Origin: Centroberyx gerrardi
Lineage: Eukaryota; Chordata; Actinopteri; Beryciformes; Berycidae
Length of the DNA stretch: 64,000 bases
Direction of reading: 5' to 3'
Assembly (NCBI RefSeq): GCF_048128805.1
Contig: NC_135998.1
Span: 15,103,656 to 15,167,655 of the forward strand
This document shows, one piece after another, positions 1 to 42,306 of this stretch (positions within the stretch are counted from its first letter, which is position 1; each line of letters begins with the position of its first letter). The notes beneath the pieces were generated by a model. It was not told where the DNA came from. It saw only the letters and a program-made list of their open reading frames with translations, and did no database searches. Position numbers and translations under genes: made by a program.

Positions 1-29943
<29,943 letters not shown>

Positions 29944-29951
29944 GTTGTCGA

Positions 29952-30800
29952 CTGACAGGAGTATTTGTGGTTTCAATCACACACACAGGGACGAGCTTCT
30001 TGTTTCCAGTGCACTGAATCGCACTAATGGATAATCCAGGTCAGAATGTAACCTAACAGATCCGACGCTGCGAGTCTATTTGCAGATTCAAAACATGCAG
30101 TGATGTCTTTGTCACTTATGATGATGTTGAGACAACCCAGATTTTCTGTGGCAAATTTCCCATTTGCTTGGCAGACAGGCGAGTTAGTAACAGAACGATT
30201 GTGGCTAGCTGTTATATAAGTGATTTACACCATCTAGAAGGCTATCATCTCTGGGGAAAGTATTTCTTTACCTATCCAGCTGTTCATGGATGGCTGCTGC
30301 TGATGATAACATTAGGTCCTTCTCCATCTCTTCCAGCCATTACCAAGCTAGCTAAGTGCTAGCTACTTACGCGCTATGACATTTCGTGTAAGGTTATCCA
30401 GGTTATCCTCTGAAGATAATATCTTCAAATGCGTTGGGTCCGCTGTGCAACTTGTGAGATACCCGAAGATATTTTCCCATCCTCAGTTAGGTGAAGCAAG
30501 CAGCTGATAGCCACATAGCTGTCTATCTAGTTAATTGTTTCCATTTACAATAAAACTATGATTTTAGTTAGCTAACGCATTAGCGCAAGCTAGTTTTTTG
30601 CAGCACAAATAACCGCAAGATCGACGGGAAATTGAAGCCTAATTCTATTGCAGTTGTCGCTGCAAATGTAGAGCCATACAATTTGACATCTACTAAAATA
30701 TGAGAAAGAGATTTCTACCTAACCTAATCTCTGCAACCACAGCAATCTTTGGCTGCCAGCAATATCGCAACATCCTAGCTGTTGCTGTTAACGGGCGACT
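29952..30800 (-). promoter_or_regulatory. aak1 5' region with a candidate non-coding first exon
   Basis: A splice acceptor (ctcctgtcag) ends 8 nt before the aak1 ATG, giving a 5' UTR part at 29951-29944. Upstream on the minus strand, GCGC|GTAAGTAG is a strong donor at 30371/30370, which suggests a non-coding exon 1 ending at 30371. Its 5' end is not visible. Human AAK1 also has a non-coding first exon. This is inferred from splice motifs only. Confidence 0.4.
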
Positions 30801-30870
30801 GGAATTATGGGTAATGTAGTTGAAAACGCAGCTGCAGCCTCCCCTCCCCCCGTATGGTGTCGTAGCTTGC

Positions 30871-30871
<1 letters not shown>

Positions 30872-30949
<78 letters not shown>
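30872..30949 (+). repeat. (TG)39 perfect repeat between aak1 and anxa4
   Basis: A 78-bp uninterrupted alternating purine-pyrimidine run, capable of forming Z-DNA, in the divergent 5' region of the two genes. Confidence 0.95.
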
Positions 30950-30952
<3 letters not shown>

Positions 30953-30999
30953 AAGGAGGCAGAGCCGTAATCCTGGCTGTAAAAAATTTGCATCCAAGG

Positions 31000-31103
31000 G
31001 GTGGGACGTGAGCAGTAGCCTAGGTTATAACATTGGTTTCCTGGAATATCGACACTCTCCCACACCTTTCAGGGCTCCGTACGACAAATCGTCTCCCACA
31101 CAG
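31000..31103 (+). promoter_or_regulatory. Candidate anxa4 non-coding first exon
   Basis: CACACAG|GTAAGATC at 31103/31104 is a strong donor, placed as expected for the untranslated exon 1 of annexin genes. The transcription start is not visible, so the left boundary is arbitrary. The intron would run to 32697. No TATA box is obvious. Confidence 0.35.
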
Positions 31104-32697
31104 GTAAGATCAAGCTCAGTTTGTGATCCGTCAGATTTGGATGTGGTTTGTCGAAAAGATTTCGCAGCGGAGCTCAGGCTGCCGCGGCTCGTCTGAAGGG
31201 TGTGCCCGCAGTAACTGAACTTCATGCCAACTTAGCTCTGCCACGGCTCTGTTTCCTGAATCACTTTTCCAATACGGTCTTTTTTGCACTTTATCTTTTC
31301 GTACAGGTAATCCCGAAAGATACACAGTCTTGATGTGTGTTATGGGACTTATGTGTAGTTAACAACTCCGACGATTGTTTGAAAATGATATTACAAGTGT
31401 ACTAAAATGGTAGAACATTGAGTGTTCATGACTGTTATTTTTTACTATTGCTCAATTTACAAGGAAATAGATTTGTATTCCACGAGTCTTGCTTTGAAGA
31501 AAAAGCATAAAAAACAAATTAAAGTAGCCTAAATATGTAAATGATGCATACTGTAGGCTTTACTTTCCAAGTTACAGCCCACTAACCAAACGTGAAGCAA
31601 TCAGAGCCAGGATAATTGGACGCCTATAAGTAACTCCTAACATACGTTTGGCAGATTCATGTATCCTGATTGACTGACTGCTCCCAAGCGCTGAAATATG
31701 GAATGTGTGTATTAATAGCAAATACTTCAGTACTTTTACAGAAGTTATTTATCATATACACAGCCTACACAGGGCAAACAGTGCAATGAAATGCTTGTGG
31801 CGCAATGAAATTTTGAATACAGTGTTAGGTATATATTATCCATACCTGTATTTACATTTACCTGAGTAAATAAGCCATTTCTTTCTTTATTAAGAAGAGG
31901 ATTTCACATACATTTACCCTACTTGTGTTCTAGCAATAGGAGCCACCCTTTCAGTGACAGGTTTGTGTAGGACTCCCTGCACTGTATTTACACCACAAAC
32001 CACTCAGGTGTGGTCTGTTGGCCTATACACAGACTAAGTTTAGGCTAAGTACTTGATTAGCTCTCTGTCGTCAACTCAGGACAGTTGCCTCCTTCTTGTA
32101 TCTTGTATCTGATTAGCAGTAATAAAAGGCTAAATGTAAATGGAGGGAAATTCTGTTAATTTACAAAGGTCAGGGCTGCATCCATAAGGCACACGCCTTC
32201 TCCAGCATTACAACTTATAAACTTAATGGTCTTGTCGATATTTTTCTTTACTGGCTGGATTTTGGCAGATATATGATGACTGTCTCAATGGGTAAGTTGA
32301 TCTCTGCCGGCCGGACAACAGGTGGAGTAAAGCTCGCTGCCCTTTGCCCTTCCTATCAGTGGAGTAATTACAGGTGCGCTTTCCAGTGCGGCAGCTTAAC
32401 GAGATTGGCTCTGGACAGCTGCCCCGACGGACACACAAGAGAGCCCATAACCAAATGTGTGCGAGGGAAAACCCTTTCTGAGCAGATGAATTGCATACAA
32501 TATTGATCAGAGGGTAGTGGGCGCCAATTCGAAACTGAGACTGAGTTTCCTTCCCCTTATCTTGATGCTGCAGTTCAGTTCTCCTGTGCTTTTGAAACTC
32601 GATTAGTGATGACCAACCCAGTCTGCAGAGTGCGAGTGAGTGTGCATTGAAAATATACTATTAGCAATTTACTTAGTTGCCGTTTCTTCTTTTGCAG
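31104..32697 (+). other. anxa4 intron 1 (candidate)
   Basis: 1.6 kb of unique-looking, moderately AT-rich sequence. No coding sequence or known repeat is seen. Another donor-like site (TACAG|GTAATC near 31306) could mark an alternative first exon. Confidence 0.45.
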
Positions 32698-35600
32698 CTT
32701 CATCTCAAGCTCGGAAACCCACACTCTGTTTACAATGGCAGCGGTGAGTCTCTTCCATAGCTACCACCTGTGCATGGTGAAAGGAGTGGGAGGGAATGGT
32801 CATGTAACATTTATTTGCATTACTAGTTTGACACTGGACACGTTGTTTTCATGTGGTTGGTTGTGGAAATTATTTTCTTATTGGTTTAATAAAGTTTTGC
32901 ATAAAAAACGAAAGCCTCAAAAAGAGATTTCACAGCTCTCAAACTTTGTTGAACTTAGAAAATCCTTCTGTTTCTGATACATGATATCTGACACTTTACT
33001 ACACATGAATTACATTTAATAGAAGCACATTTTCTGCAGCATGTGAGCTTTATGTCTTGTTTCTTTTTAGATTGGGAAAGGTTATAATTTTGTGATTTAT
33101 AATTGATTATCTTTGATCAGATTGGAAAGCGTGGAACTTTGACCGAGGCGGCTGGGTTCAACGCAGACGAGGACGCCCAGAGGCTGAGATCAGCGATGAA
33201 GGGAGCTGGTGAGTGATCCAGCAGCTGCTGTCCAGAAACCATCCTTAGCCAAAGTGATGTTTTACAGCGGTCATTAAGACTACATGCTACCAGGAAAAAA
33301 TGTGATGCTTCTTCTCTTGGGTTTCCCTCCTCTCCAGGAAAGTTTCAAAACCTAATTTAGTGTTTTTCAGTGCTGGTGTTGTCATGACAACTTTAAACAT
33401 GTCTGTTTTCATGATATGGCCTTATTCATTCTGCTGAGTGTGTCCTTGCACTTTCCCTCACTCTGAAACATTGCCCCATAAAACTTTCTCCTCTCTCCTT
33501 TATGTGGGAAGGAAAATTAATCTTGATACTGCTGATCATGCAAAAGTAATACATTAATCCCATTACTGCTTCCATTGTTGTGAAACCATGTTAGCAAAGT
33601 ATATACCATGCAGCGAACAACGTCCTAATAAACTTTTCAGAAGTATGTAACGATCACAATTTTTCTCAATCAGCAAATTTTTGGTGAGGAATGTTGATGC
33701 TGTTAGGGTTTCCGAGTGTAATCATCTCCTCCTGACTCTGACTAGTTTGAGCTGTATTGCAAACAGATGGTTTTTATACCAGCGCTGACAAACAACTGTG
33801 TGTTAGGATCATCTCATTACACTGGTGCCTGATTCTTGGTCCTAAACATTTTAACTTTGGCTGAACCCTTGTTAATGAATTGAGTTCCAAGAATAGGAAT
33901 ACATGATCCATCCAGTTTTGGATATTGAATGTGAGTAATATCGGTTAATAGCGGTGATGGGATTTGATATTTTGATATTTTTTTGCAGGCACCGATGAGG
34001 CGGCGGTCATTGAGGTCCTCGCGCACCGCACTATCGCTCAGAGGCAGCGCATCAAAGAGGCCTACAAACAAACAGTGGGCAAGGTGAGAGGTACTACTTT
34101 GACTGAGCTGTACTCAGGCGCAGTCTCTTTATGAATGACATTGTGTCTGCATGATAAACAAAAATGCATCAAGCAGAGGTGTGAGAGTAGCAGAGAAATT
34201 TGAATGAGGATTAGATGTGTCATCTCCTATCTATTCCAGTGTGTACCTCTGTGTATTTTTCCGGTTTTGGTTGTATTAACACTCTCCTGATAACGTGCGA
34301 GTTAACCATTAACTCTAAAGCAGAAATATCTACTACGTGTAAACAAAGAGCGGGACAGAGAAGGCCTTGTAATCTTGTAATATGTAATAAAATAAAAACA
34401 AACATCCCATTGTATAAAGGATATGCTGAAACCACAGAAGTATGCTACAGAATGGCAGTTTCTTTACTGCATGATAATCTGATTCAATATATTAACCAAA
34501 AGGGAGGTCTGGCATGTTTATTCTACTGACATGGTGAGATAACGACTAGCCCAGTGTGCGGCGCACGGTAAGTTGTCGATAAAGTTATCTGAAAGGTACA
34601 ACGGGGGAACGAGGAAGCCACAGAGGAGGGCAAAGATTACGAGTGGGATCTCCTCGGTCAGAAAGAGTGAGTCATGTTGCACACGGTCGACGCCCAGATG
34701 TGGTCGTAGGGAAGGTTGTACAGAAGAGCCTCTCTGTTCACAGCACTGTGTCCAGCAACCACACCCTCTAGTGGAACCAGCAGTCTGGTGCCTGGAATGT
34801 CTGATGTCATGACTGATGTTCCCCTGGAAACACAAGATCTGACATAACACCATTATTAACTTGTTTCAGCGTCCAAAATACTCAACATGCATTACATTCT
34901 TTAACCATTCAGTACTTAATGGATTCAATACCAGATAGATTCCCCTCTTGTGCTGCTTGACTGTCTGTCCCGTTGATCCGTCTGCTCCTGTCTGCCTGCA
35001 GGACCTCGCTGATGATCTGAGCTCAGAGCTGAGTGGGAACTTTGAGAAGGTGGTTCTGGGTCTGCTGATGTTGGCGCCTGTTTACGACGCCTACGAGCTG
35101 AGAAACGCAATTAAGGTCAGAGCTGAGAAACGCAATTTAGGTCAGAGCTTCTAATTCACCTGTTTGTTTTTTTTAGCTACTTTGTTGATTAAATGACCAA
35201 CGCAAGTTCAGGCAGGAAACTCGAGCTGGCCGTCCTCAGGTGATCGGACTATCAAACCCGCACGCCTTTACAAGTGAACCAATCAACCTACACACACGCT
35301 AATGTCAAGCCTTTTAAATGACACGTACTCACTCACAGTTTAGCTCGCTGTGCAGGCTGCCACTCTGCTGCTGTTGCCTGCTGTCATGAAAGCCTTGATG
35401 CTTTCGTTCACCCACCTGTACTCCTTGACTAAAGTCTAATGCAATGATTCTCAACCTTTTTCATATCAAGGACCCCTAATTTAGTCCACATTAGGGCCAC
35501 GGACCCCCATTTGATGAGATTTTGTCTCTCGAACCCAAATCTGAGAATATTTTTTATTATTTTAGATACAACTTTGTCCAGAATTCCATGACTATCTGTA

Positions 35601-38600
35601 TTGTAGTCAGAGATAACAGTGAAACTATGATCAAAACAGTCATTCTTCTACAATCTCTAATTGTGTTAACTTCTAGTGGTCAAGTTTAACAATTAATCAA
35701 TTTGCTGGGGACCCCCTGGAACCCCCTCAAGGATCCCTGCTGGTCCCCGGACCCCACGTTGAGAACCACTGGTCTAATGCATGTGCAGCAGCGAGCCATA
35801 AAAGCAGATCTATTCCGCCAAAACCAAACTTATTGCAATGTCATAACCATTTATAAACGGATTAATATCAAAACATGAGTTGTCCTGACTGAACGTATCT
35901 CATGTGTCCAGTGTCTTAATATCTTAATGACGCCTGCCTGTATTGCTTGATCTCAGGGTGCTGGAACAGAAGAGGCCTGTCTGATCGATATTCTCGCTTC
36001 AAGGACAAACCCTGAAATAAAAACCATCAATGCATTCTATCAGAAAGGTAACGGAGTTCTTTTTATAGAACGAACAAGAGTTTCCATTATTGGGTCATGA
36101 TATGTGTCAATGCCTGTCGGTGCCTATGGCTTGTGTATGATATCCGATATTGTGTATCAGTTTCTGAGCCTTTGGAGATACAATGAAACCCACAATTTGA
36201 AAACAATGCATGATATAAATTATTCATAAAGGCCAGAGGTGCTCTCTATGAGACAGTATATGCTTATTTGTTTCTCTATGCATGCAATGACAACATTCAT
36301 CAAGTAGTTTCAAGTGGTCTTTTTAAATGGCTTTGTCTGTCAGCTGGGATAAATAGCTTCTTATGGTGCATGGCTTGTGTGATATCACTTACATGTACAG
36401 ATATAGCAGTCTTTGCATAGATTATATAGATAATATTTTAATTGTATTCATCTAATAAATATTTGAATGCTTGCCAAACCACAGAACTTTTTCAAATCTG
36501 TTAGAAACTATGATTTCTAACTTCTGGGCTTTGGGCTCCATGCTTTGTGTTTTTACTTTTTGTATTATCTTATTCATGATAGAGCATGAGAAGAGCCTGG
36601 AAGATGATGTATGTGGGGACACATCTGGAATGTTTCAGAGAGTTTTGGTGTCTTTACTTACGGTGAGCAAACATCAACCTCCGACCTTTCTTACCTTGGA
36701 ACGTAATACGCTTTCTGAGAACCTTTTCTTAATGGCACATTCCTGTAGATCAAATCAAATATTGCACTCATTCAAAAACTTTTTCACCCACCTTGACATT
36801 TTCCACATTCATGCACTATTATAAAGTAGAAAGGAGATTCTAGAAATGTAAGTAAAAGTATAAAATTCGAATAAAAGGAAAATACAGCTTTAACAGGCCA
36901 AAATGGTCCTGCTGGAAAAACATTGTTCATCATTTCATGTGACATTTTTTGTTGCACAAGATAATGTGTGAAAAGTCATGGGGTGAAAAGGTTTTGGAGG
37001 AAATGCAGATTATTTGTTTAAGAAAGAAGTCAGTCATCACTTCTGCTTTAAAAAAAAAAAACCCACCCATAATGCCTTGTGTTTTGTTTTGACACATACT
37101 GTACTGTACTAGCTGTTTTGTAAAGCTGTTGTGTGTTCTGCTCGTCAGGCTGGGCGGGATGAAAGCACCACAGTGGATGAGGCCCAGGCTGTGCAAGATG
37201 CCAAGGTAAGGACTCAGATGTCTGGATGGAAGTATACTCTATGTTTTGGTTATGCTTCACAATCTGAACTGTGTTTTTTTTTTTTTTTTTTCTTTGCTGT
37301 GGTTGTAGGATATCTATGAAGCTGGAGAGGCTCGATGGGGAACCGATGAGGTGAAGTTCCTCACTGTGCTCTGTGTGAGGAACCAAAAACATCTGCTACG
37401 AGGTATTTTTTATTACATATACACAAAGATAATGATCTGACAGTTAAAAAACTACATCATAAATCATAAACCGTCATATATTAGTGATGTGGATCAGGAG
37501 AATGTACTTCCCTTTACTTCCTTTTCCTTAAACTTAAGTCAAACATTAAATTTGCTACAGAAGTCATGTAGAAGACACTGGGGGTTTTAGTGACCTCGTG
37601 TGGTGATTTGAGGAGCTAACACTCTACTTTATTTATGAATAGGGTTGCCACATTTATCAAATTAAAATATGGAACATATAACCTACTGAGGGGTGCGTGG
37701 GCACATGGCACCGGAATGATTTTTTTTTTTTAAATGCTCAGTTCTGGAGACATTTGAGAGAAGTATTTAGCCAAATCTTAAGTTTATCCCCATCGGCCTC
37801 CTGTAGTGTTTGATGTTTGGTGCCTCCATGTTCTGCTGCTCAACATACAATGAGGGGAAATCAAAATCTTCATGGATGACAAATGGGCGTGTCCCTCCCT
37901 TTGGTCCTGCTTCCAATGCACATAATGTGAGCATGTATAATGGTACTGTAAGCTTGTCAAAGTAGAATACTAATTGCAGATAAAATGTACCCACATTTAT
38001 AGTTATAGTGCTTTATATTGGCAAATAATCTTTCAATTTATTAAAAATGTATTATGTATTAACAATAACAAAAATATTGAGTTCAGTTAATCAGTGCAAA
38101 ACATGGACAACAGCAACATTTAGTCCTTTAAAAGTAGGCCTATCCTCTCCCCTTATTTCTCTCTCTCTCTCATTCATAAATATATGACTTGTCTGTTTAT
38201 AAATTGTGTAGGCTGTGCATTATGAATGTAATAACTAATATCTGCTCTAATATTTACATGATCATTAAAACCACTGAGACAGGAACAGTCATTTCCATGA
38301 TTAGTCAAGCATTGTTTAGTTGTTCAGTATTAGTAATCATAGTTACTGGAATCATGATCATTAATCGAATAGCATGAATGACAGATTGTACACAATGTAC
38401 ATTTTCTGCAGTAGTGTGATAGTATGATGCACTGCCAGTGTGTAGAACTACAACAATGACATTATTACGACATACACGAATAGACACACACACAAAAACC
38501 TGTTTTCATATTCCAAACATAAAATAAAAGCAGACAAGTGAAATCTCATTACAATATCAGCTTCATGTGATGCCTGTGGTGGCAGAAATTGCGAAATAGC

Positions 38601-41519
38601 TGCGGGCCGTTTCCTGAAGCGTGTTGCTTAGCGTCACGTGTTCCTCTACAGGCGACAGAAACTCCCTGCAGCTCACTTTGCAGTTCGCCTTGGGTTCATT
38701 CTCTCCCACACTTAAAGCCACGAACATTCGGCTTCACATTCACAGCGACATCTTTACAATCTGTTGCATTTGAAGAAGAGGAAGAGGCCATTTTTAAATC
38801 TCAGTTCAACCCCCCCTCAACCCCCCAACCCCCCAACCCCTTCCCCCTCCTCATGCATGCGACTCCGTAACCTGGCAACAGCCAATGAGGACACACACAC
38901 TGTCACAGAGTGAGCAAGCACACTGAGGACAGAGAGCTGCCTGCAGGCTGCAGTTTTTGTCATTAAAATTAGCTTTTTATGGACATGTTTTATGATGAAA
39001 CTGATTTCATTATTATTCATAATTGTGTATTTCTCACTTTGGTCGCTCAACTAGCAAAAGACAGAACAAATTGTGTTCCATATTGACTCATTAAGGAACG
39101 CAACATCTTGCTCTTCATTAAGGAACGATTCTGGATTATCCAGGATGGGTGGCAACCCTATTTGTGTATTTACACAAAGCGGCAATATGCCCCGGCCTGC
39201 AGCTTACAGCATTGTGACGTTTTCAAATGCACCCAGTACAAACTTTACTCTAAGCCATAGGCAAATTTCGCAATAAGCACCGAAGCATACAGCCAACCAG
39301 ACCTTAACATACAGGCAATGTCAGACTTAACCAACCCAGGTGAAGCTGAAGTAAGAATCCAAGTAAAAAACAGGCTACCACTCCAGTACATGCAAGCATA
39401 GCATCTAGTATAAATGAAAAACAGAGTGCAAGTGTGTTTAATATGAACACAGCAGAAAGCAGAGAGTTGGCCTTCACAGTCTCACAGCATGTACTGTATG
39501 TTTACATTATGTTCATATTATGAGCATGGAGATGAATGCAGAGTGCAATCCAAGGTGTATGGAGATGGGGGGGGGGGGGGGGGGGGGTTGCAGACTGGGA
39601 CAACAGGAGACTGTGATCAACTTATTCTATCTCCCCAAATATTTATATGCTTTCCTCTCTCCTTCAGTGTTCGCGGAGTATCAGAAGATTTCTGGAAGAG
39701 ACATCGAGGACAGCATTAAGAGGGAGATGTCTGGATGTCTGGAGGATGTCTTCTTGGCAATAGGTCTGTCTCTTCTAATCTAATTTACGTTAATAATCTG
39801 TTTCCTATAAATATATGACCATTTTGATACTCTGTATTGCTGATTGATAGTGAATAGTGATTCAACCTATTTTAACACCCGGTGACTGATAGATCTTTCC
39901 CGCTGCATAGGTAGTGAAATTCATGTTTCTGGGAGCAGATTGTGTAGAATAAATAGAAGAAGAACTCAGTAGTTGAGCATGAGCCGCGAACAGACAAAGA
40001 AAAGAGCGGCACCTACAGGACCTCAAACTTCATCAGCAGAAAAATCCAAGGAAAAAGACGTCACAGTACTGGTGACACTTTGATTGTGACGTGATCTCTG
40101 GGAAGTGCAGTGCAGAAACACCACAGCAGTGACCGCTTGGCACCAAAGATGTCGCCAAAATCAAAAAAATTAGGAACTCACAGATAGTTCAAATCTAATT
40201 CAAAGTAACAGGAGGCAAATGTTTGAGGTTCGGTGCACAGGGCCATTGAAGATCTAGTATGTATGTGTGTATGTCTAGTAAGTGCACACTTGTGAAAACA
40301 TTGAGCTTCAGATTTTTAGATTTGGCACATTACTCAATTAAATGTATTGTATTACTATTCTAAAAGCATTGCGTCTTATGTACTGTTTTGCTTTTGTTTT
40401 TGGTTTTTTTGCTTTGCAGTGAAATGCGTGAAGAACAAGCCGGCATTCTTTGCAGAGCGATTATACAAATCAATGAAGGTAAACAAATATTGAGTTCAGG
40501 TAATCAGTGCAAAACGTGGACAACAGAAACATTTATTCCTTTAAAATTAGGCCTCTCCTCTTATTTCACCCTTTCTTTTTAAAGTACATTTTAAAATGAT
40601 ACTTCAAAACCTATTAAGTGGCTTGTGACGAGTGCTATACAAATAATACTAAACTGTAGAATAATAATTTCTCTCTCTCTCTTGTTCATAAATGTATTAC
40701 ATGCATGTTTATGAATTGTGTAGGGGTATTATGAATGTAATAACTAATATCTGCTCTAGTACTTACATGATCATTAAAACCACTCAGACAGGAACATTGT
40801 TATTTCCATGCGTTTAGTGAAGTATGAACACACAGTTTGTCTCTCCTCCTCTCAGGGGATGGGCACCACAGACAGCGTCCTCATCAGAATAATGGTTTCC
40901 AGAGCGGAGATTGATATGTTGGACATTAAGGTGGAGTTCTTCAAGATGTATGGGAAGACTCTCCATTCCTTCATCAAGGTGCGGCACTGGCTACTAGTGG
41001 TGGAAAATATCAGAGCTTCCAGCAAACAGTACTCGGGGCATAATGCAATTCTAATTTTCTGTAATGCCTTAAGTCTTGCAGTTCAGTACTGCGACATACT
41101 GTAATTTATCACTGTGTTTATTTCATTTGATTGGCTCAAATAATATTCCGTAGGACAAGAAAATGTTAGAATTGCTTAAAGTTTAAGTAAGAAAGAAAGC
41201 CAAGAATCAATCACTTTATGAAACTGAAGGTATTCACACTTTCAAATGACTTTTCAATGACCATTCTTTCATTTTAGGAGGATAATATTCAATAATATCA
41301 TTATATGGTCTTTCATTAAAAGCCTTAAAATCTGAATGAAAATATCACAGTATTAGCCCTTTGGCTCCATAAAACTGATTTCTGTTAAACCCTACAGTTA
41401 CAGTGTGTGGTCTTTTCTGGTCATCTGAAGTCTTACAGATCTTTCTTTCTTTTGTGTAGGGAGACACATCCGGAGACTATCGCAAAATCCTGCTGGAGCT
41501 GTGTGGAGGAGAGCAGTAG
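32698..41519 (+). CDS. anxa4: anxa4 exon map
   Basis: Exons: 32698-32743 (5' UTR plus ATG 32735), 33121-33208, 33989-34083, 35002-35115, 35957-36047, 36583-36662, 37149-37205, 37309-37402, 39668-39763, 40420-40478, 40856-40978, 41460-41519 (stop TAG). All borders are AG/GT and all phases agree. The sizes 95, 114, 91, 80, 57, 94, 96, 59 and 123 nt are the classic vertebrate annexin exon sizes. Exon 35002-35115 has a duplicated donor immediately downstream. Confidence 0.93.
32735..41519 (+). CDS. anxa4: Annexin A4
   Basis: A calcium-dependent phospholipid-binding protein that assembles on the inner face of membranes and affects membrane curvature, exocytosis and chloride conductance. Twelve coding exons total 966 nt (321 residues, the same as human ANXA4). 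The start is [17 protein letters not shown], close to human MATKGGTVKAASGFN. Four annexin repeats are visible. GxGT calcium loops occur in repeat 1 (KGAGTDE), repeat 2 (KGAGTEE) and repeat 4 (KGMGTTD), and repeat 3 has the ARWGTDE form as in human ANXA4. Acidic cap residues lie in [15 protein letters not shown] and DTSGDYRK. The C-terminus is LLELCGGEQ. Identity is supported further by the head-to-head aak1 neighbour. Confidence 0.96.
33209..35001 (+). other. anxa4 introns 3 and 4
   Basis: Introns 33209-33988 and 34084-35001. The second holds a moderately GC-rich stretch at 34.55-34.85 kb with no recognisable gene. Nothing else is seen. Confidence 0.6.
35095..35144 (+). repeat. 25-bp tandem duplication over an exon-intron border
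   Basis: Units 35095-35119 and 35120-35144 differ at one base (attaag versus atttag) and are followed by a partial third start, gagct. Each contains the exon end and donor (AAG|GTCAGA in unit 1, TAG|GTCAGA in unit 2). Only the first donor keeps the annexin frame and the classic 114-nt exon size. Confidence 0.95.
35442..35771. mobile_element. Non-autonomous hAT element, copy 1
   Basis: Ends CAATGATTCTCAAC and GTTGAGAACCACTG are inverted, and an 8-bp duplication gtctaatg flanks both sides (35434-35441 and 35772-35779). These are hAT (Charlie-like) features. 330 bp with no ORF, in anxa4 intron 5. Confidence 0.88.
36048..37148 (+). other. anxa4 introns around exon 36583-36662
   Basis: Introns 36048-36582 and 36663-37148. 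AT-rich, with no recognisable repeat or RNA. Confidence 0.6.
37641..39159. mobile_element. TIR-bearing DNA element in anxa4 intron
   Basis: The left end AGGGTTGCCACATTTATC and the right end GGGTGGCAACCCT are inverted. Subterminal phrases 'aatatggaac' (left) and 'gttccatatt' (right) are also inverted. The dinucleotide AT flanks both ends. TIRs of the type AGGGTTGCCACCC are frequent in fish MITEs. The 1.5-kb interior has a C-rich patch (38811-38847) and a copy of anxa4 intron sequence (38069-38299), but no transposase that I can read. Confidence 0.6.
38069..38299 (+). repeat. Copy of anxa4 intron sequence (partner 40482-40810)
   Basis: The two blocks share long runs such as attgagttcag, taatcagtgcaaaac, gtaataactaatatctgctct and acatgatcattaaaaccact, in the same orientation and order. 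The partner starts 4 nt after the exon 40420-40478 donor and carries about 95 extra bases. The copy contains no exon. Confidence 0.85.
39567..39587 (+). repeat. G21 homopolymer
   Basis: A 21-base run of G, 80 bp before the exon at 39668. It could form a G-quadruplex. The run length may be uncertain in the assembly. Confidence 0.9.
40482..40810 (+). repeat. Partner block of 38069-38299, within an anxa4 intron
   Basis: It covers nearly all of the intron 40479-40855. The extra internal segment includes gacgagtgctatacaaataa, a phrase like the 3' tails of fish retroposons, so it may be a later small insertion. Confidence 0.85.
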
Positions 41520-41676
41520 AAACATCACAACATCATCCAGTTGTGTCTTCACTTTGCGAACACAGCAATTAGCTTTTCTTTGTAGTTGATTGTACTCTAT
41601 CTCACACTGTTTTTTTCCATGGCCTGAGCATTTCACCGATTGACCCTGATGCCTTATTTCACTGTTTGTAATACTG

Positions 41677-41682
41677 ATTAAA
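41677..41682 (+). terminator. anxa4 polyadenylation signal
   Basis: ATTAAA lies 158 nt after the stop and is followed by a T/G-rich stretch (cctgtgttttgttttatt), so cleavage is likely near 41700. Confidence 0.55.
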
Positions 41683-42306
41683 CCAAAGACCAGTGACCTT
41701 TTACACCCGCCTGTGTTTTGTTTTATTGATTATGCGTTAAGGCTTGAATTAGTGGTATTAGTTAGAGAGAGAGACGCAGCTCACATCTTTAAGAACATAA
41801 AAGATGGATGTTATTGGCCTCCACCTCCTGATGCTGTCACAGTGTGACATTTTCATCACTGTCCAGCCACTGAAGTCCATTTGTGTAATTAGTAGCAATT
41901 TCTCATTTGTTGAGTCAGCTCTGCGTCATTTGATTCAATTACTTTAACGGGATGCTATCTTGATTTGGAAGGCAGTAAAGCGTGCCCTAATCAATCTAAG
42001 GAGGATGCCCCATAGCTCATACAAACTTACAGCCCCATCTCATACCCAAGGTGACCACTGGGTGGAGCCAAAACCACTCTCCACTCTGCAAACCTCGTCT
42101 CGAGCAAGCTTTAGTTTGAGCAGAGCAGTGGACAAGAATATACCAGCATAGTTAATGTCTGTGAATAGTACAGCACACATTGAGTCATGTTTTTCATTGA
42201 GCTGAAGAGACTTAATATTCTGTAATCAACAATCTTGTTTCTCCTCAAAACTCTTAGTGTTTAGAATCTATAGCAAGTTCTTCCTCTAGCCTTGGATTAT
42301 GTAAAT

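Noticed and set aside
30788..31065. Poly-His/Thr and Cys/Val ORFs
   Set aside because: They are translations of the (TG)39 repeat.
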